From positions 1-64,000 of the forward strand of contig NW_019775503.1 in assembly GCF_001039355.2 (NCBI RefSeq): a DNA stretch of 64,000 nucleotides, read 5' to 3'. Position 1 is the first letter of the stretch. Each line of letters starts with the position of its first letter. Below the pieces are notes generated by a model, which was not told the origin of the DNA, ran no database searches, and saw nothing but the letters and a program-made list of their open reading frames with translations. Shown here piece after piece: positions 1 through 13,400 of the stretch. Source of the stretch: Lingula anatina (taxonomy: Eukaryota > Brachiopoda > Lingulata > Lingulida > Lingulidae). A program made the position numbers and the translations under genes.

Positions 1-410
1 TTATCATTCCTCTTATTTTGGATGTTTAAGCTACCTTTAGATAGGACATGTTTCTACTAGTATCTTTCATAGCTGTCACAATCATAGCACTGTTTGAAAT
101 AAATGGTTTGATACTAGAGTATAATACAGGATTGAATCAATGATAATCAATTGATAACATACATCAAGCACGCGTTATCTTTAAAGAATGGCTACATTAA
201 ATCACATGGATAAACAAGAAAGAGAGATAAAAGTAAAATGAAAGATGATTTTCAGTTTTTTCTTCCATTGCTTCATGTATTAGTAGCAATCGGCATACTA
301 ATATTTTTGTTTATTTTGAGAAAATTTATTGTAAATAAAAATGAAACCGACACAAAGGCGAAGATTTCCAAGAAGGAGAAAATACAGTACATTCTTTCTC
401 TTACTCTTAT

Positions 411-627
411 CTAGGAATAGTTGAATAAATAAGTGATTAACACGACATAAAATACTGCATATAAACCTGCTACTGAAATTTCAGTCTTCCCGCCGAAATC
501 TTCATGAAGCTTCCCAATAGTGGAGAAAGCTTCCACCACCATTTGGTAATACTCCTCCCACTCAGCAGCCTCCTGAAGAGGGTTGTCCACAAGACTTAAG
601 CACAGCCGATTGAATTCCTCACCCATT
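411..627 (-). CDS. Last coding exon of an unidentified gene
   Basis: On the minus strand a pyrimidine-rich acceptor (ending ...GGTTTCAG at 628-629) opens a 217-nt exon that reads to a TAG at 411-413. The peptide starts after the splice with MGEEFNRLCLSLVDN, is acidic and helical in the middle (EAAEWEEYYQMVVEAF) and ends in a hydrophobic stretch, AGLYAVFYVVLITYLFNYS. I do not recognise the family. The composition and clean acceptor favour a real terminal exon over a chance ORF. No upstream exon could be assigned with confidence between 700 and 2100. The gene would be divergent from NUP153. Confidence 0.4.
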
Positions 628-2094
628 CTGAAACCGTTAAAATAAGTGCCATTGAAAATATAAACCTGGTACAAAACATCAACAAAAATTAAGTACTTAA
701 CTTGAAAAACAAAACATCACCAATTTTAGATACTAGTAAGGCTCTGTATGGGCCATGAATGTCTTGAATTTTTTATCTATTTTAAATTGTTGAGGTCAAG
801 TCGAAAGTACGTGCAGTCTACTTAAGTAGTCAGGCCTTTAGGCAGATCGAGGTTGAAAAATGACAAAAGATCCACCCTTTGTTTTGGGAGACCATTTTAC
901 TACATGTACCCTGAGTGTCAGCCTTTTTGGTTCCAAACAAGCAAGGCAAATGCCTCGACTACCTTAGTCGGTGACTAGTAGACCTAGAAATGGGAGCCTG
1001 GGGTCCCATGTGATATGATTAGATTATTGGTGAGTAGAATGGTACCTGCATAGAGTATAAGGAAATGGACTTTGGTTCCTAGCGCACTACTATTCCTGTC
1101 AAATTTTGACATTGCTTCCTAGCTGTATCCCAACATTCATCCTCCCCCCGTTTTCATTCCTACTAGCCCAGCATGGTCTTACACACCACCAAAAAGACAG
1201 TAACATTTGAACTTATTCAAATACATCATAGGCATAAATTATATAAAATCCAAGGATTTTCTGAACTGTAATAGGGCCAAGGGGGTGTTTGAGCCATTAA
1301 TACATAGGCCTACATCTCAAATGTTTGAGGGTGGGGGGATGGGGCGATAACTTACCTTTAATCAACTTGTAGGTTTACTTCCTTGCTAAACAGCTCACCT
1401 ACAAGACGCCCGCCACGTTTTATACAGGTAAACTGAAAGGGGAATTTTTTTAGACAGGTAGGCTAAGGTTCTATGATAAGGGGATTTTTGATCACGTGAT
1501 TATATTCGTTCTTAACAGACAGTTTTAACTAAACCCGCTTAAGGAAATGTAGTATAAATTCAGTAAATTTGGGGAATGTAAGCCAACGCCTGATTGCACA
1601 CTTCGGAATGCTATCCCAGGAACTGCGATCAGTGGATTTAGCGAAGGGGGGGGGGGGGGGGGTGCACATGTGATAGGCCTATACTTAGGCCCTACCACAG
1701 CGTTGCTCGCGTTCACAAAGATTGCATTACAACCGAACTAATTAAAATGATACTGAACGTCTCTTAAACCACTTAAAGGGGTTTAGTATATGGCACATGC
1801 TATTATGGTGTAAAATGTACAAGTATCGCTCTTTACGGTCTTTTCCGGCGTCCTTTTAGGGGTTTTCCTTACTCTGTAGGCCTAGAGCAGTGCCAGTAGG
1901 CCCATAAATAAAAAAAAATTATTAATAATAATAAGACCACCGACACAATAGACATTTTAATCAATGGTCTGGGACATAAATAAGGATTCAGTTTTCAAAT
2001 AGATAAATGAATTTAAAGTTAATTTGACAGTGAGGATGGAAGGAAAAAGCACATGTTGAGTGCGAAATCAGTTATCGGAGTTAGGCCCTTTCTC
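628..2094. other. Gap with no recognised gene
   Basis: Non-coding sequence between the minus-strand exon and NUP153. It includes a run of about 17 G at 1646-1662 (a probable assembly-sensitive homopolymer) and AT-rich stretches. It probably holds upstream exons or the shared intergenic region of the unidentified minus-strand gene, but I could not support specific exons. Confidence 0.4.
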
Positions 2095-2245
2095 CGGTTT
2101 GGGCTTCTCTTGTGAACCACATGGTTTGTTACAGCCAATCACATATCTTTAATTATGCCGCCATCTTTATTGTAACAACGTGAGAGGGAATTTCTTAAAT
2201 AGATCGAGTTTTATTTTATTTTCAAGTTGCATCATCAATTTTACA
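2095..2245 (+). promoter_or_regulatory. NUP153: Probable NUP153 promoter and 5' UTR
   Basis: Just upstream of the NUP153 start are a CCAAT box (2135-2139) and the sequence GCCGCCATCTT (2157-2167). The latter is the reverse complement of AAGATGGCGGC, the classical YY1 site of TATA-less housekeeping promoters. The spacing, about 80-110 nt before the ATG, fits a YY1 site near the transcription start. Motifs are seen directly; function is inferred. Confidence 0.45.
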
Positions 2246-5200
2246 ATGTCAAACGCAGGTGGCGGAAAGGTTAGGCAAACGCGAAGAAAACCGTCGACTG
2301 ATAAGCCATACAACAGACGACAGGTAATTTTGATTTAGATGTTCACTTGTGCTTTATTCTCAAACGAAAACTGCCACTGGCCCGAGTGACTGCCACACAC
2401 ACTGTGGTGTTCAGAAAGGACGCTTGTTAAGAGAATACACTAATAAAAGCACCCCATATCATTTTGCTTTGTGTTGTATTGCCTGTTTGCCATGTTTGAG
2501 AACAAGATGTTTATGTCCCTGTTTCATTTTGACATTATTTTGGACGTGTGATTGACTTTTCCAAAGTAACCTCGATTCTTCAATTGAATTCGTTGAGATC
2601 TAAAATTGATAAAGGGTGCTTTCTAAATATGGACTTAAATGTGTTTCAAAAAAGATCTCGCGTTTCTTGTACATGTGGTGGGACATGTAATTAAAAAGGG
2701 CACACCATTACTTTCATTGGTTTTAAAGATTTGTAGCATTGACTACATATTTTGTAGGTTTCTTGAAATAGTCTTTTAAAGAATGATGACAAAGTCATAT
2801 AACCTTGATTTTCTGTGTCAAAAATATTGCCTCCAAAACAAAAATTTACTCGCAGGACAGGGTAAAATAACTTATTTAGATAGAAGCAAAATAATATTCT
2901 AGCACTATGATAGTGACAGACTTGTTTCCAATTCTTTGTTCAAGAGTTTTTTATACATTGTATTTATGTATGTATTGTATGTATTGCATATATTAAATAA
3001 CCCAAAATTTAATATTATTAGTTGTAAATTATTTGTTTTTTATGTAAGAGCAATTATCGGGTATTTCTGTTACCAAAGCATTGTCACATAACTTTTAGGA
3101 ACTTATCAGGTCACAAACTAAATTGGGTCAGAGTTTTAATCTGCTTTTTAGACCAAATCCCTTTTTTTTTTTTTTAGTACATTTGTTTTACAAAAGCATG
3201 CTTAAAATGGGTGCAAGTATATCTCTCAATGCTTAGCTGAAAAAAAAGAGAGGGCAATGTTAAAAATGAGTAGCAAATTGGCAGAATTAGCAGCATATTT
3301 ACTGGATGAGTTTTCACTTTTCTCTTTCAGTCTCTGCTGAGCAGAGTAACAGATACAGTAAAAGATATCCTTTCACCATCCTGGCTAGTTGATATTGTAT
3401 CCAGTGTTAAAAAGAAGACCTCACCTCAACTTGACACAGTAGAAGAACACAATGACAATGGGGAAGACCTGGAGGTTAGTGACTGAAATCCCATATATGT
3501 GTATAAGCACTCTAGCTGAAATATTCACTTGAATATTTCTCATTTCTTTATGAAGATGTGTGAGTCACCTAGGTGAAATAATGTGATGATCATGATATGA
3601 GCATCCCTAATTAGAAACTAGAGGAAAGAATTCCAAAGTAACGTAGACTTACTGGTCAGTGATTGCACTGGCAGGCAACATTGTCTGAGGTGCCAAGAAT
3701 ATCTATACATATGAATAGTGAAATGTGTCATGAAACTATGCCAAATATAGAGGACTGCTACCCTGTTATTTATAGAATAGTATTGATGTTGATACAAAAA
3801 TATCTGTGTACTCTGATAATAAGACCCAGCAAAAAATATGATAACAAAAATATGATTTTTATTTCCAGGAATCCTACCTCCCACCCAGGGCAAAACCTCA
3901 GATGCCACCTCACATGCAATCAAAAGCTCACCCAAGCCAGCCTTCTTACCAGAGTAGTAGTGTATTAACTGAAAGGCCACTCTATGGAGGTTCCTCACTT
4001 GGAAGGACCCCATTCTCTTCATTTAAACCTGACCTTCACACCAGCACCCCAGGGACCTCTGGGGGACACATTCCTTTCCCAGTATACAAGGGGCAAGGGG
4101 AGGATCACAGGAGAGGGCTATCTCATGGTGAGTGCTAGGGCCATTGGTATGAGGAGGATGTTACTGAATTTTTCTATGCAACCTTATGTTGAATGCCAGT
4201 CCAGAATCATGATGCACCTTAAGAAAAAAAATGGCTACATAAAGTCAAGTGCAAGCAGTCCAGAAAAGAACAGCTGACTTTTCTGTAACTGACATGTCTG
4301 AATCACCTGTTATCACAGGTGTTGGTAAAAGTCATTTTTGCAGGAAAAAATGTTTGAAATATATAGAAATAAGCTCTCTATCGAAAGTGTCATTAAGTCC
4401 TGTGTTTATGTCTCTGCCAGTGAGTTCCCTGATCCCAGAGGCAGACAAGCCTGATTTTAAGAGTGAGATGCTACAGCTCCAGGAGGCACAGCTACAACAA
4501 CTGAGGGAGGACCTGGGTGGCAGTGTGGCTGTCAGGGAAGAGATGAGTTCTACCGCAGTGGAGAAATCACTTGGTAATATTTTTATACACAGAAAGCCTT
4601 GGCTCATTGTTGTAAGATTTCTCTCTTAGAAGCTAGCCAGTTAATAACTTGAACCATATCATTGACTACTTCAGAAAAATTCATTTATTCACTGATTGGT
4701 AAATAATGAAAGCCCAGATATCCACATAGATACACTGAATTTTTAAGGCAGTTTCCAAAACCTTTTTAGTCTACTGGCCCAAGGAAAGCAATTTTACTCT
4801 CATCTGTTTCGGGGCCATTTCAATTTCTCAAAAAGTTGATAATGTTATAAGGTTGGACTCATAAGTGTGAGCTATATTAAAAATATATGGAGTGTGTACA
4901 TTAAAAATATAAAAAGTATTTGTTATCTTTGCAAGTTATCATTTTTTTCTTCAGAATGATTGCTTGGGTCACTTAGAAATATTTAATAAAAGTCTTGTTA
5001 TGTTTCTCAATGACAGATATGTCCCAGTCGCTATCTGGCAGTCATCTGTGGTCCACCAGTGAGGTGTCTAAGCCACAGCCATCAGTGAGAACACACAGAC
5101 CTTCCTTCAATGCGTCAATCTTTGGCTCCCCAGCAACTGTAAGTATATGGTTTGTGGGTGTGGGCAGTTTAGAGAGAGAGAGAAAAGAGAGAGAGAGAGA

Positions 5201-8200
5201 GAGAGGGAAGGGGGGGTAGGGAGGAGGGGAAAGAAGGTAATAAGGCCAAATAAGTGTGAAATGTAATACTAAAGAGAATTTTAAAGATTGAAGATTTCAT
5301 ATTGCTCTTTTGTCTGGACATAATGTTTTAATGTGATTATAAGGAATTTCAACTTTTTTTTTTCATTAGAATACATCACTATTTGGAGGTCAGAGCTCCC
5401 CTTACTACCCAGGGAGGACTACGTTTGGTGGAGCAACTTCCCATAGGAAAAACAGACTCAACTCCACAGCTCCATATCAGGTGGATGTTTTTTCATATCT
5501 TTTCATTTTTCACGATCAACAACATGCCTTTCATGGGCTGTGCACAGTGCAGTCTACAAAGTATGACTCATTTTTTTTCCCCCACATGAATAAGTTTTGT
5601 GTCAGGCAACCCATTTCTGTCTGAGCAATTTATTGCCAGCTAAATTATATGGTGGTAGTATAATATCACATGCAAAATATTTTTATCTCCATATTTTTAC
5701 CTGTGCAGTTTTTATATTTGGCATTGGTCATTGATTGAAGTATACTTTGTGAACATTTCAGACTGCTGCCCCTCTAAGAAGACAGGTGAAAGCCAAGCCT
5801 TTGAACAATACATCTACAGGAGTCACCAGTTCAACTGCAAAGAAAATTTTGGAAACTTTGGAGAGAATGTCAACACCTCTTAATGTGTGTAAAACTGATA
5901 ATTGATATTTTGATGCATTCTGAATACTGTTCAAGTAATGCCAGTTTTGCCATGCATTGTGTTTTGATTTGAAAAGTTTGCAAAACGTACAGAATTAGAT
6001 GTGTTTGAGTTTGCCTTATGTAATGACATACACTGTTTGCAGGTATACAGCATTGAAGTCATAAATCAAAGACATTATCTTAAGTAGAGTTCTGGTGTGT
6101 AATTTTTGCCACTTTGAAATATATTCACTTTTAGTTTTTGATGTATCTAGGATGCCAAGAAGATTCCAGCTTCATCCCTCAGTATTGCAGATTCTCCATT
6201 GTCTTTCACTGTAAGCATTATAATGGGCGGCGGTTTATACAAAAATGCAAAACACGATTAGTTGTCATCGTTATCAGATCAGTCGAAATGAAAACACGAT
6301 TAGTCGTCGTTATCAGATCAGAAGGCAAAATACGACTAGTAGTCGCATTATCATATTCCTCGCTCTTACTCGAGAATTATCTCGAGTTCGAGATATTATT
6401 ATATATATAATATCATTATTAGATTGTACGCGTAGAGATAATTCTCGAGTTCGAGCGAGGAATATGATAATGCTGCTTCAATAACGTCCGCCATTTTGAT
6501 CACTGTGGATCATGTGACTTGGCCTAGATTTTCGTACAATGGGCGCCATCTGGCGTCAAATTGCGTTTTGATGACAAGTTGCGTTTTGATGACTAGTTGC
6601 GTTTTGATGATGACAAGTTGCATTTTGATGATGACTAGTTGCGTTTTGATGACTAGTTGCGTTTTGACGACTACTAGTCGTATTTTGCCTTCTGATCTGA
6701 TAACGACGACGACTAATCGTGTTTTCATTTCGACTGATCTGATAACGATGACGGCTAATCGTGTTTTGCATTTTTGTATAAACCGCCGCCCATACATTAT
6801 TTCATTTGAAGTAGAAACATTGAGTTCAACCTTACAGGTGTTTTTCTTAGTAAATGATGTGAGATTTTTGTCAAGTAGTTACTTAGGTACTTATGCATTT
6901 ATGATCATTATAAACCCTTTAATTACATTGTGTAATTATTATTGATATTTTAATTGCATTGCAGCCGGCCAGTTACAGACAGAGGCGAAATCAACAAAAT
7001 CACTCCTTGACCAGTAGAAGTCAGCTGAAGGTAATTTTGAATAAAAATCCCAATGTTGATGTTCATTTTAAAATCACATTTCACATATTTATACAGAAGC
7101 ATTGTATCAGAAATAGAATGTATCAGTGGACCACGTTGATTCAGTTTCTGAGAGGGTTTAAAGCTGACACTTATTATAGACCTGTCAGGACTCTTTTGTA
7201 GGAAATAAATATTTTATCTCTTTGATTCTGTTATTCAGGCCCCACCAGTGATGAAGCTTAACACCCCATCAGCAGCCTCCATTGCTAAGAACAGACAAAC
7301 ATTTCCACAGCCCCCTCCTCCAGAGACAGCACCTAAAATACAGGAGAAACCTGGAACATCAACTGAGTATAAGTAAGAGTACGGACTATGCCTTTATAGA
7401 GAGGTGTCATTGTTGTGTATCCAAAATCCGGGACTTTATCTTGTCTGTTCATTTTCCTTTTTTGCTGTTGCTATTTTTAATTAGTTTTTCAAAATTAGAT
7501 ATTAATTCTTTAATGACCATTTGTTCAACAACAAAGCATGTTCATTATGTTAAATGAAAGTACCCCTTTTCATCCCTGTCATAAGTATAACTAGTTTACT
7601 ATTTATGCCTAGGGTTGGAAGTACAGATCAACAACCAGCTCTCAGTAAGAGCAGTGGTAAAATGAAGAGAGAAAGGGCAGGTCACTACTCAAGGCAGGGC
7701 GAAGATGAGGAACAAGTATGTATCAACAGCAAAGATTCTTTGCTTTAGGTGGTTTTCTCTTTTTATGTGATAAGAAAGTGTGGAATGCGGTTCATTTTGG
7801 ATAATTGCTCAAAAATTGGAATTTAATTAGGGCCTTTTGGCCACTTCTTTATTGGCATTTCCATACCCTATCATTGCACTTGGTTCAGATTTTCAGTGAA
7901 TGTGAATAGTTTGCAAGTATCGGGTTTTGTTCTAGCCTCAGATCTATCTCATATTTTCCTTCTTGATTATTAGTTAGTTGTACTGCTTTTACGTAAAGGT
8001 AGGCATGAACATTATCACCCTTTTTAAGTGATTTTAACCAATGCTGCTTGGTACAAGTGCTTATACTTAATAAAGTCCTCAGTCTATTTAAGATGTTTCA
8101 GAGTCGAATGTTAAAAAAGTTAGCAGTACCAAGTATGGATAAGTGCTGTGACTTCTAAGAAATAGCCTCGGGTGTCGTTTTAGGTTGTCTTACCAGACCT

Positions 8201-10442
8201 TCCGACAAGCTTTAAATTACAAGTAAGCAGTATGCCCAAGTTTGACTTCATGGGATCTACAGGGAACACTGTGAATTCCGCTGACAAAGGGCCCCCTGTT
8301 CAGGCCAATGGCAGTATAGCCAGCTCACCAACCCCAGGGTTCGCCTTTTCCAACCCAATACCCCAGAGTTCCTCCGAGGCTCACCAGGGGTCACTCAGTC
8401 CTGTCAAACAGGTAAGTTATTATGACACACTGGGGTGATTTTTTGAAGGACAGTGCATTGGGTATCAGGGAGATGAATATGAAAAAATCTATCTCAGGAG
8501 TGTTCCATAATATTCTAGAACTGGACCTGTGAACTGAGAAATATTTTTTCAGGTGCCATGGAGACCTTTATCAAAAACATTCTAAAAAAATGATTTAAAA
8601 AATGTAGCAGCAGCAAGTGCTTTGGCTGAACAAATACAGGTGCATTGTTTAAAATTTGATATCGTTCTGTGTAATATGATGTTTAGTTCCAAATTTCTCT
8701 TTAATGTGATTATTGCTTTAAGCAATAGAAAGGATATAGCATAGATTTACTAAAGTATGTTAAGTAAATAGAAAGAAAAAATATTTTTACAGGATTTCAA
8801 GTTCAGTTCTCCTATAGCCATAGGAGAGTCCAGCAAGACCACAGGTGCCCCCACCTCCTCCAGCGTGGCCACTGCAATCCAGTTTACCTCCACCTCAACA
8901 GCAACCGCAGCATCCACAGTATTAAACAAGGACTCCAACTCTGTGCAATTTAACTTTGGAAGTGCAGCTCCTTCATCAAAGGGTGCACCACAGACCACAT
9001 TTGGGTTTGGTAGTGGACCTTCAAGCCAGAGCTCTGTGCCACCTGCAGGTGGAATGCAGATGAAGTTCACAGCTTCACCTGTAGCACCCAAACCTAAGCC
9101 AAAAGCTAATAAATCTGAACCTGAGGAAGGTAAACAATCGCTTTTTATAAGGATGAGAATTGTTCTACTCTTTTCTTTCTTTTGTATGTGTTTGTTTAGT
9201 ATAGTATTATAGTATTAAGATTTTGTATTAAATGTTCAAAAATTGAGAGAATCAATAGGCAATATTATTCTTGTATCTTACAAATTTTAGTTCCCATTCC
9301 CTTTTACTAATGAATATATAAATGATTGTGAAAGTTGATGTTTCAGTTGTTGATGCAGGCAACAACAACTCAATCCCTCGCTGTTTTCTCCTTACTGATG
9401 TTAAGTTTTGATATACTGGAGTGCTAATGACAAAAAATCAACAGATGACAATCAGATCTTTCCAATTTCAGATGGCTTTGCCTTTAAGCCAGCAAAAGAG
9501 TTGAAGAGCGGTAGTGTTATGGATATCCTGGGCAAGGGAACAACAACAACAACTACAGATGCCAAGTCTTCACCAGGGACTGGAATAGCCCCAGCATCTT
9601 CACTAAAACAGGGCAGTGTCATGGACATACTGGGTAAAGGTGAGGTGATTTGCAACTGGATTTTTGTATATGATGATCTTAACATCATGTTGCATGTTTC
9701 AGTTTCTGTTGATTTTGAGTCATGTTCTTTTGTGTAATGAGTAATTTGACAGCAGGTGCAGTAGACTCACATAATATAGATACGTGTTTGGGACTAGAAA
9801 AATTTGTTCAAGATTCCTGTAGATTTGAGTTGGGCAAAGTTGATTGTTCATTGCAGTTTCAACTTATAACAAGGGGAAAAATCTTTTTACAAGATTTGTT
9901 TGAGACAAACAATGATAAGCGTTATATGGCGATGATTTATGAGGTGTCTGGTGAATTTCTAGAGAAGCACTGAAGTGAGTCACAAATGAGTCATGTTATC
10001 AAGTTCTGGTTTTTCAGCCCCAGAAGTGTCACAATCATCAAACACATTAGTTGGGTTTGGAGATAAGTTCAAGCCTGCAGCAGGCAGCTGGGAGTGTGAC
10101 TCGTGTATGGTGAGAAATAAAGCTAGTGACAGCAAGTGTGCAGCCTGTCAGTCTGCCAAGCCAGGTAATTTCTAGAGTAATTGACTTTTTACTCCTTTTC
10201 AATTAATACCAAAATATTGTTAAAAATTAATACAATTGGATATGGTTTTTATGCAGTTTGTAGCAAAATGGATTTTTTTTTTTTTTTTTTTTTGCATTTA
10301 ATTTACCCCCATAAAATTCATTATAAGTGTCAGCTATTTTTAAATAACGTTCACTTTGGGATAAGAATTATGTGCAATGTTATCAGCTGGACAGGATATG
10401 CAAAGTTGTCTGCTAAACTAGATTTTACTGCAAAAGTGGTAT

Positions 10443-10477
<35 letters not shown>

Positions 10478-13400
10478 TTTCATCGCAGGGTCCAGCACCA
10501 CTACCTCTGTAAGTTCAGCCCCAGCAACTAATACAGTCAGCAGCTGGGGAAGTTTAGCAGATAAATTCAAGGCTGCTCCTGGAGCTTGGGAATGTAGCAC
10601 TTGCTTGGTCAGGAACAAGGATTCAGCTACGGGGTGTGCTGCTTGTGGGACAGTCAAACCTGGTCTCCCCACCAACAGCTCCACAACAACAACCCCAAGC
10701 TCAAAAACAGACACTTGTTCCTCTGTACCTCCTATAAAAAATAGTTTAGGGAGTCTGTTTAAGAAGCCAGAAGGGAGCTGGGAGTGTGGTACGTGTATGG
10801 TGATGAATAAACCTGATGCCTCCTCATGTGTTGCCTGTCAGACGCCAAATCCAAATGGTGCTAAGACGCCCTCTGTTAAAGAACCAGAGGTGAGAACTTA
10901 TAATATAAGTTAAGAATTCTGATATCTTGACGAGATGTGGCAATGTAGGGTATTTTCCTGGTCTGTTTCAATAGTTAACTTAAAAGCAACTGTAACTTTT
11001 TTCAACTCCATCAAATTACCCCAAAACTGCTGTGCTAGATTCAATTTGGTAGATTGTAGCATGCTAAACAATTTGATTATGATGAAATGCTTATGTATGA
11101 TAGAATCAACTACAGTTCTTTACACATGGTTCTTAGGCTCTCAACTTTGATTATATTGTGAATCATGAGATTTGAATAATAAATATTCCCATGTTTCCCA
11201 TGTTTGAACTGACATAGCCATTAAAAGGCTATTTATTATGATTTAAGATTCCCAAGCCTACTGGGCCACCATTATCATCCATATTCAAGAAATCCACAGG
11301 GTCCTGGGAATGTGATTTGTGCATGGTTCAAAACAAGCCAGAGGCAGTGAAATGTGCTGCATGTGAGGCCCCCAAGCCAGGGCTACAGCCCACAGCAGGT
11401 AATGACCATGGTATTACTGTAGTCAGCTAGTGGAAGCAGTCTGTAGGATTAAAAATGGTTCCATGCCCCATGCCAGAAACAACTGAATCCCAAATTATTA
11501 TGAAAGTAAAATTTTGTAAATTTATTTATTTACTGGACATGGTTTCTACTTTGGGCCAGTAGATACCTAGACCACAGTAACCTGTAAGATGGATTGTTTA
11601 AAGAGTTTTTGAGACAGACTGTCAAGTAAATGTTATTAAATTTATGTTATTTCTTCCTCAGTTATTCCCTTTCAGCAAGTCCTTCAGGTGCCTGGGAAAG
11701 TGTTCGAGTCAATTTGAATACAGAATAACACTGTGAATCATCTATTGGTGTTTTGAATAATTTAACATTTAAAAGATAAATTCAGCTATACTATGTCGGA
11801 AAGCTAAACCTGAAAAAAATTAACACTCCAAACATCCTTTATTTTGAAATAAATCTAATCTGGTTTTTCCAGGGTTTACAGGATCCGGAATGAAAGGGGG
11901 ATTCAAATTTGGCACTGGTAGTGGATTTCAGTTTGATAAAACCACATCTGGGGACAACAAGACATCAGGATTTACATTTGGCACCCAGACCACATCAACA
12001 GCCACTTCTAATGCAACAGGATTTAAATTTGGAGTTCAAGAAGTTGGTAATACTGGTGATATTAAGTTTGGTTTTCAAGACAAGACTGTCGGTACAGGAA
12101 TCAAATTTGGGACTGGCGCAGATAAGCAGTCGGAAGAGAAGAAAGAACAGAAATCAAGTGGTGGTTTTAAATTTGGTGGTGATTCTGTAAATACATCAAC
12201 AAGTAACACTGCAGCTTTTGGTGGTTTTAAATTTGGACAAACTAATGACAAATCTGTTGACAGTAAAAAAGAACAGTCTGGGGCTGAGACGTCTGTTCCT
12301 GGGGGGTTTAAGTTTGGTGCCAATCCCCCAGGCACCACAACAACTACAGCTACTATGGGAGGTTTCAGCTTTGGGAGCAAGCCTGGAGAAAGTACTCAAT
12401 CAGTGTCCAATGCTGTCACTTCAGCAGCAGGAGGGTTTAGTTTTGGGGCACCAAAACCTTCAGTGAACTCAACAGACCTAACGGCGAATCCCTTCCCAGC
12501 CACTTCTGTTCCTTCATCTGGGTTTGCTGTGGGAGCTGGGATAGGTATACTATAGGAGCACAATGCTTTTCATTCCTTTGTAGCATGCTGTAAATTATGA
12601 TCTGCATTCTTTCATTGCTAGTATATATTATTGTTTGAAAACATTTTACAAATTGGACTATGAAATTGTGACTAATAGTAACATTCTTTTTTGATTTATT
12701 TAACTGATGCACTGAACAAAAAAAAAAAAAAAAAGAACTAACAAAGTTAACTTTCAAATTAATAGTCCTCGTTATCTTACATGAAAAAGTCCTCATGCTT
12801 GTTTTATTTTGTATAATAGGCAAAGGTGACACAACAAAGCCAACATCATCAGGTTTTAGCTTTGGTAATACAGACACCAGTGGTGCAGCTGCTTTTACCT
12901 TTGGTGCAAAGCCTGATGAGACAAAATCTACTGGAAATATCACTTTTGGACAGACAGCACCCTCTAGTGGGGGATTTGGTGCAAAGGAGAAGTCTTCACC
13001 TTTGAAAAGGGGACATGAAGATGGTACGATGTAATTCCTGTCTTATGTAAATATTCAGCTGATATGCTGACTAGGTTGGCTGTGGACTGGCATGAGGAGG
13101 GGCGTGGGGGCTTGATTTCTTTATATTGGTACTGGTGTTTTGTTTAACTTTTTTGGATTGAATTATTGGAAAAAAAGATGTATCAATCAACAATCCCTAA
13201 GCTGATGAAAAATGTCCAAATTTCATTTGAGAAATAGAGAACAATTTATGATTAATAAGATGTCTAATTAATTTCCAGAGGATGAAATATCAGGGAAAAA
13301 ACTTGCATTTGGGAGCATCAAGCCTACTGGTGCGGTAGCTCCCACAATCAGTTTTCCAGGTAGGTAACTGGCTTAGTTATTTTTTAATTTTGATGACTCA

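Noticed and set aside
238-414. A 58-codon open frame with a hydrophobic segment on the plus strand
   Set aside because: No family resemblance and no splice or promoter support. It lies in the 3' flank of the minus-strand exon at 411-627.
12075-12380. Minus-strand frame with repeated PNLKPP
   Set aside because: Antisense of the NUP153 FG-repeat exon.
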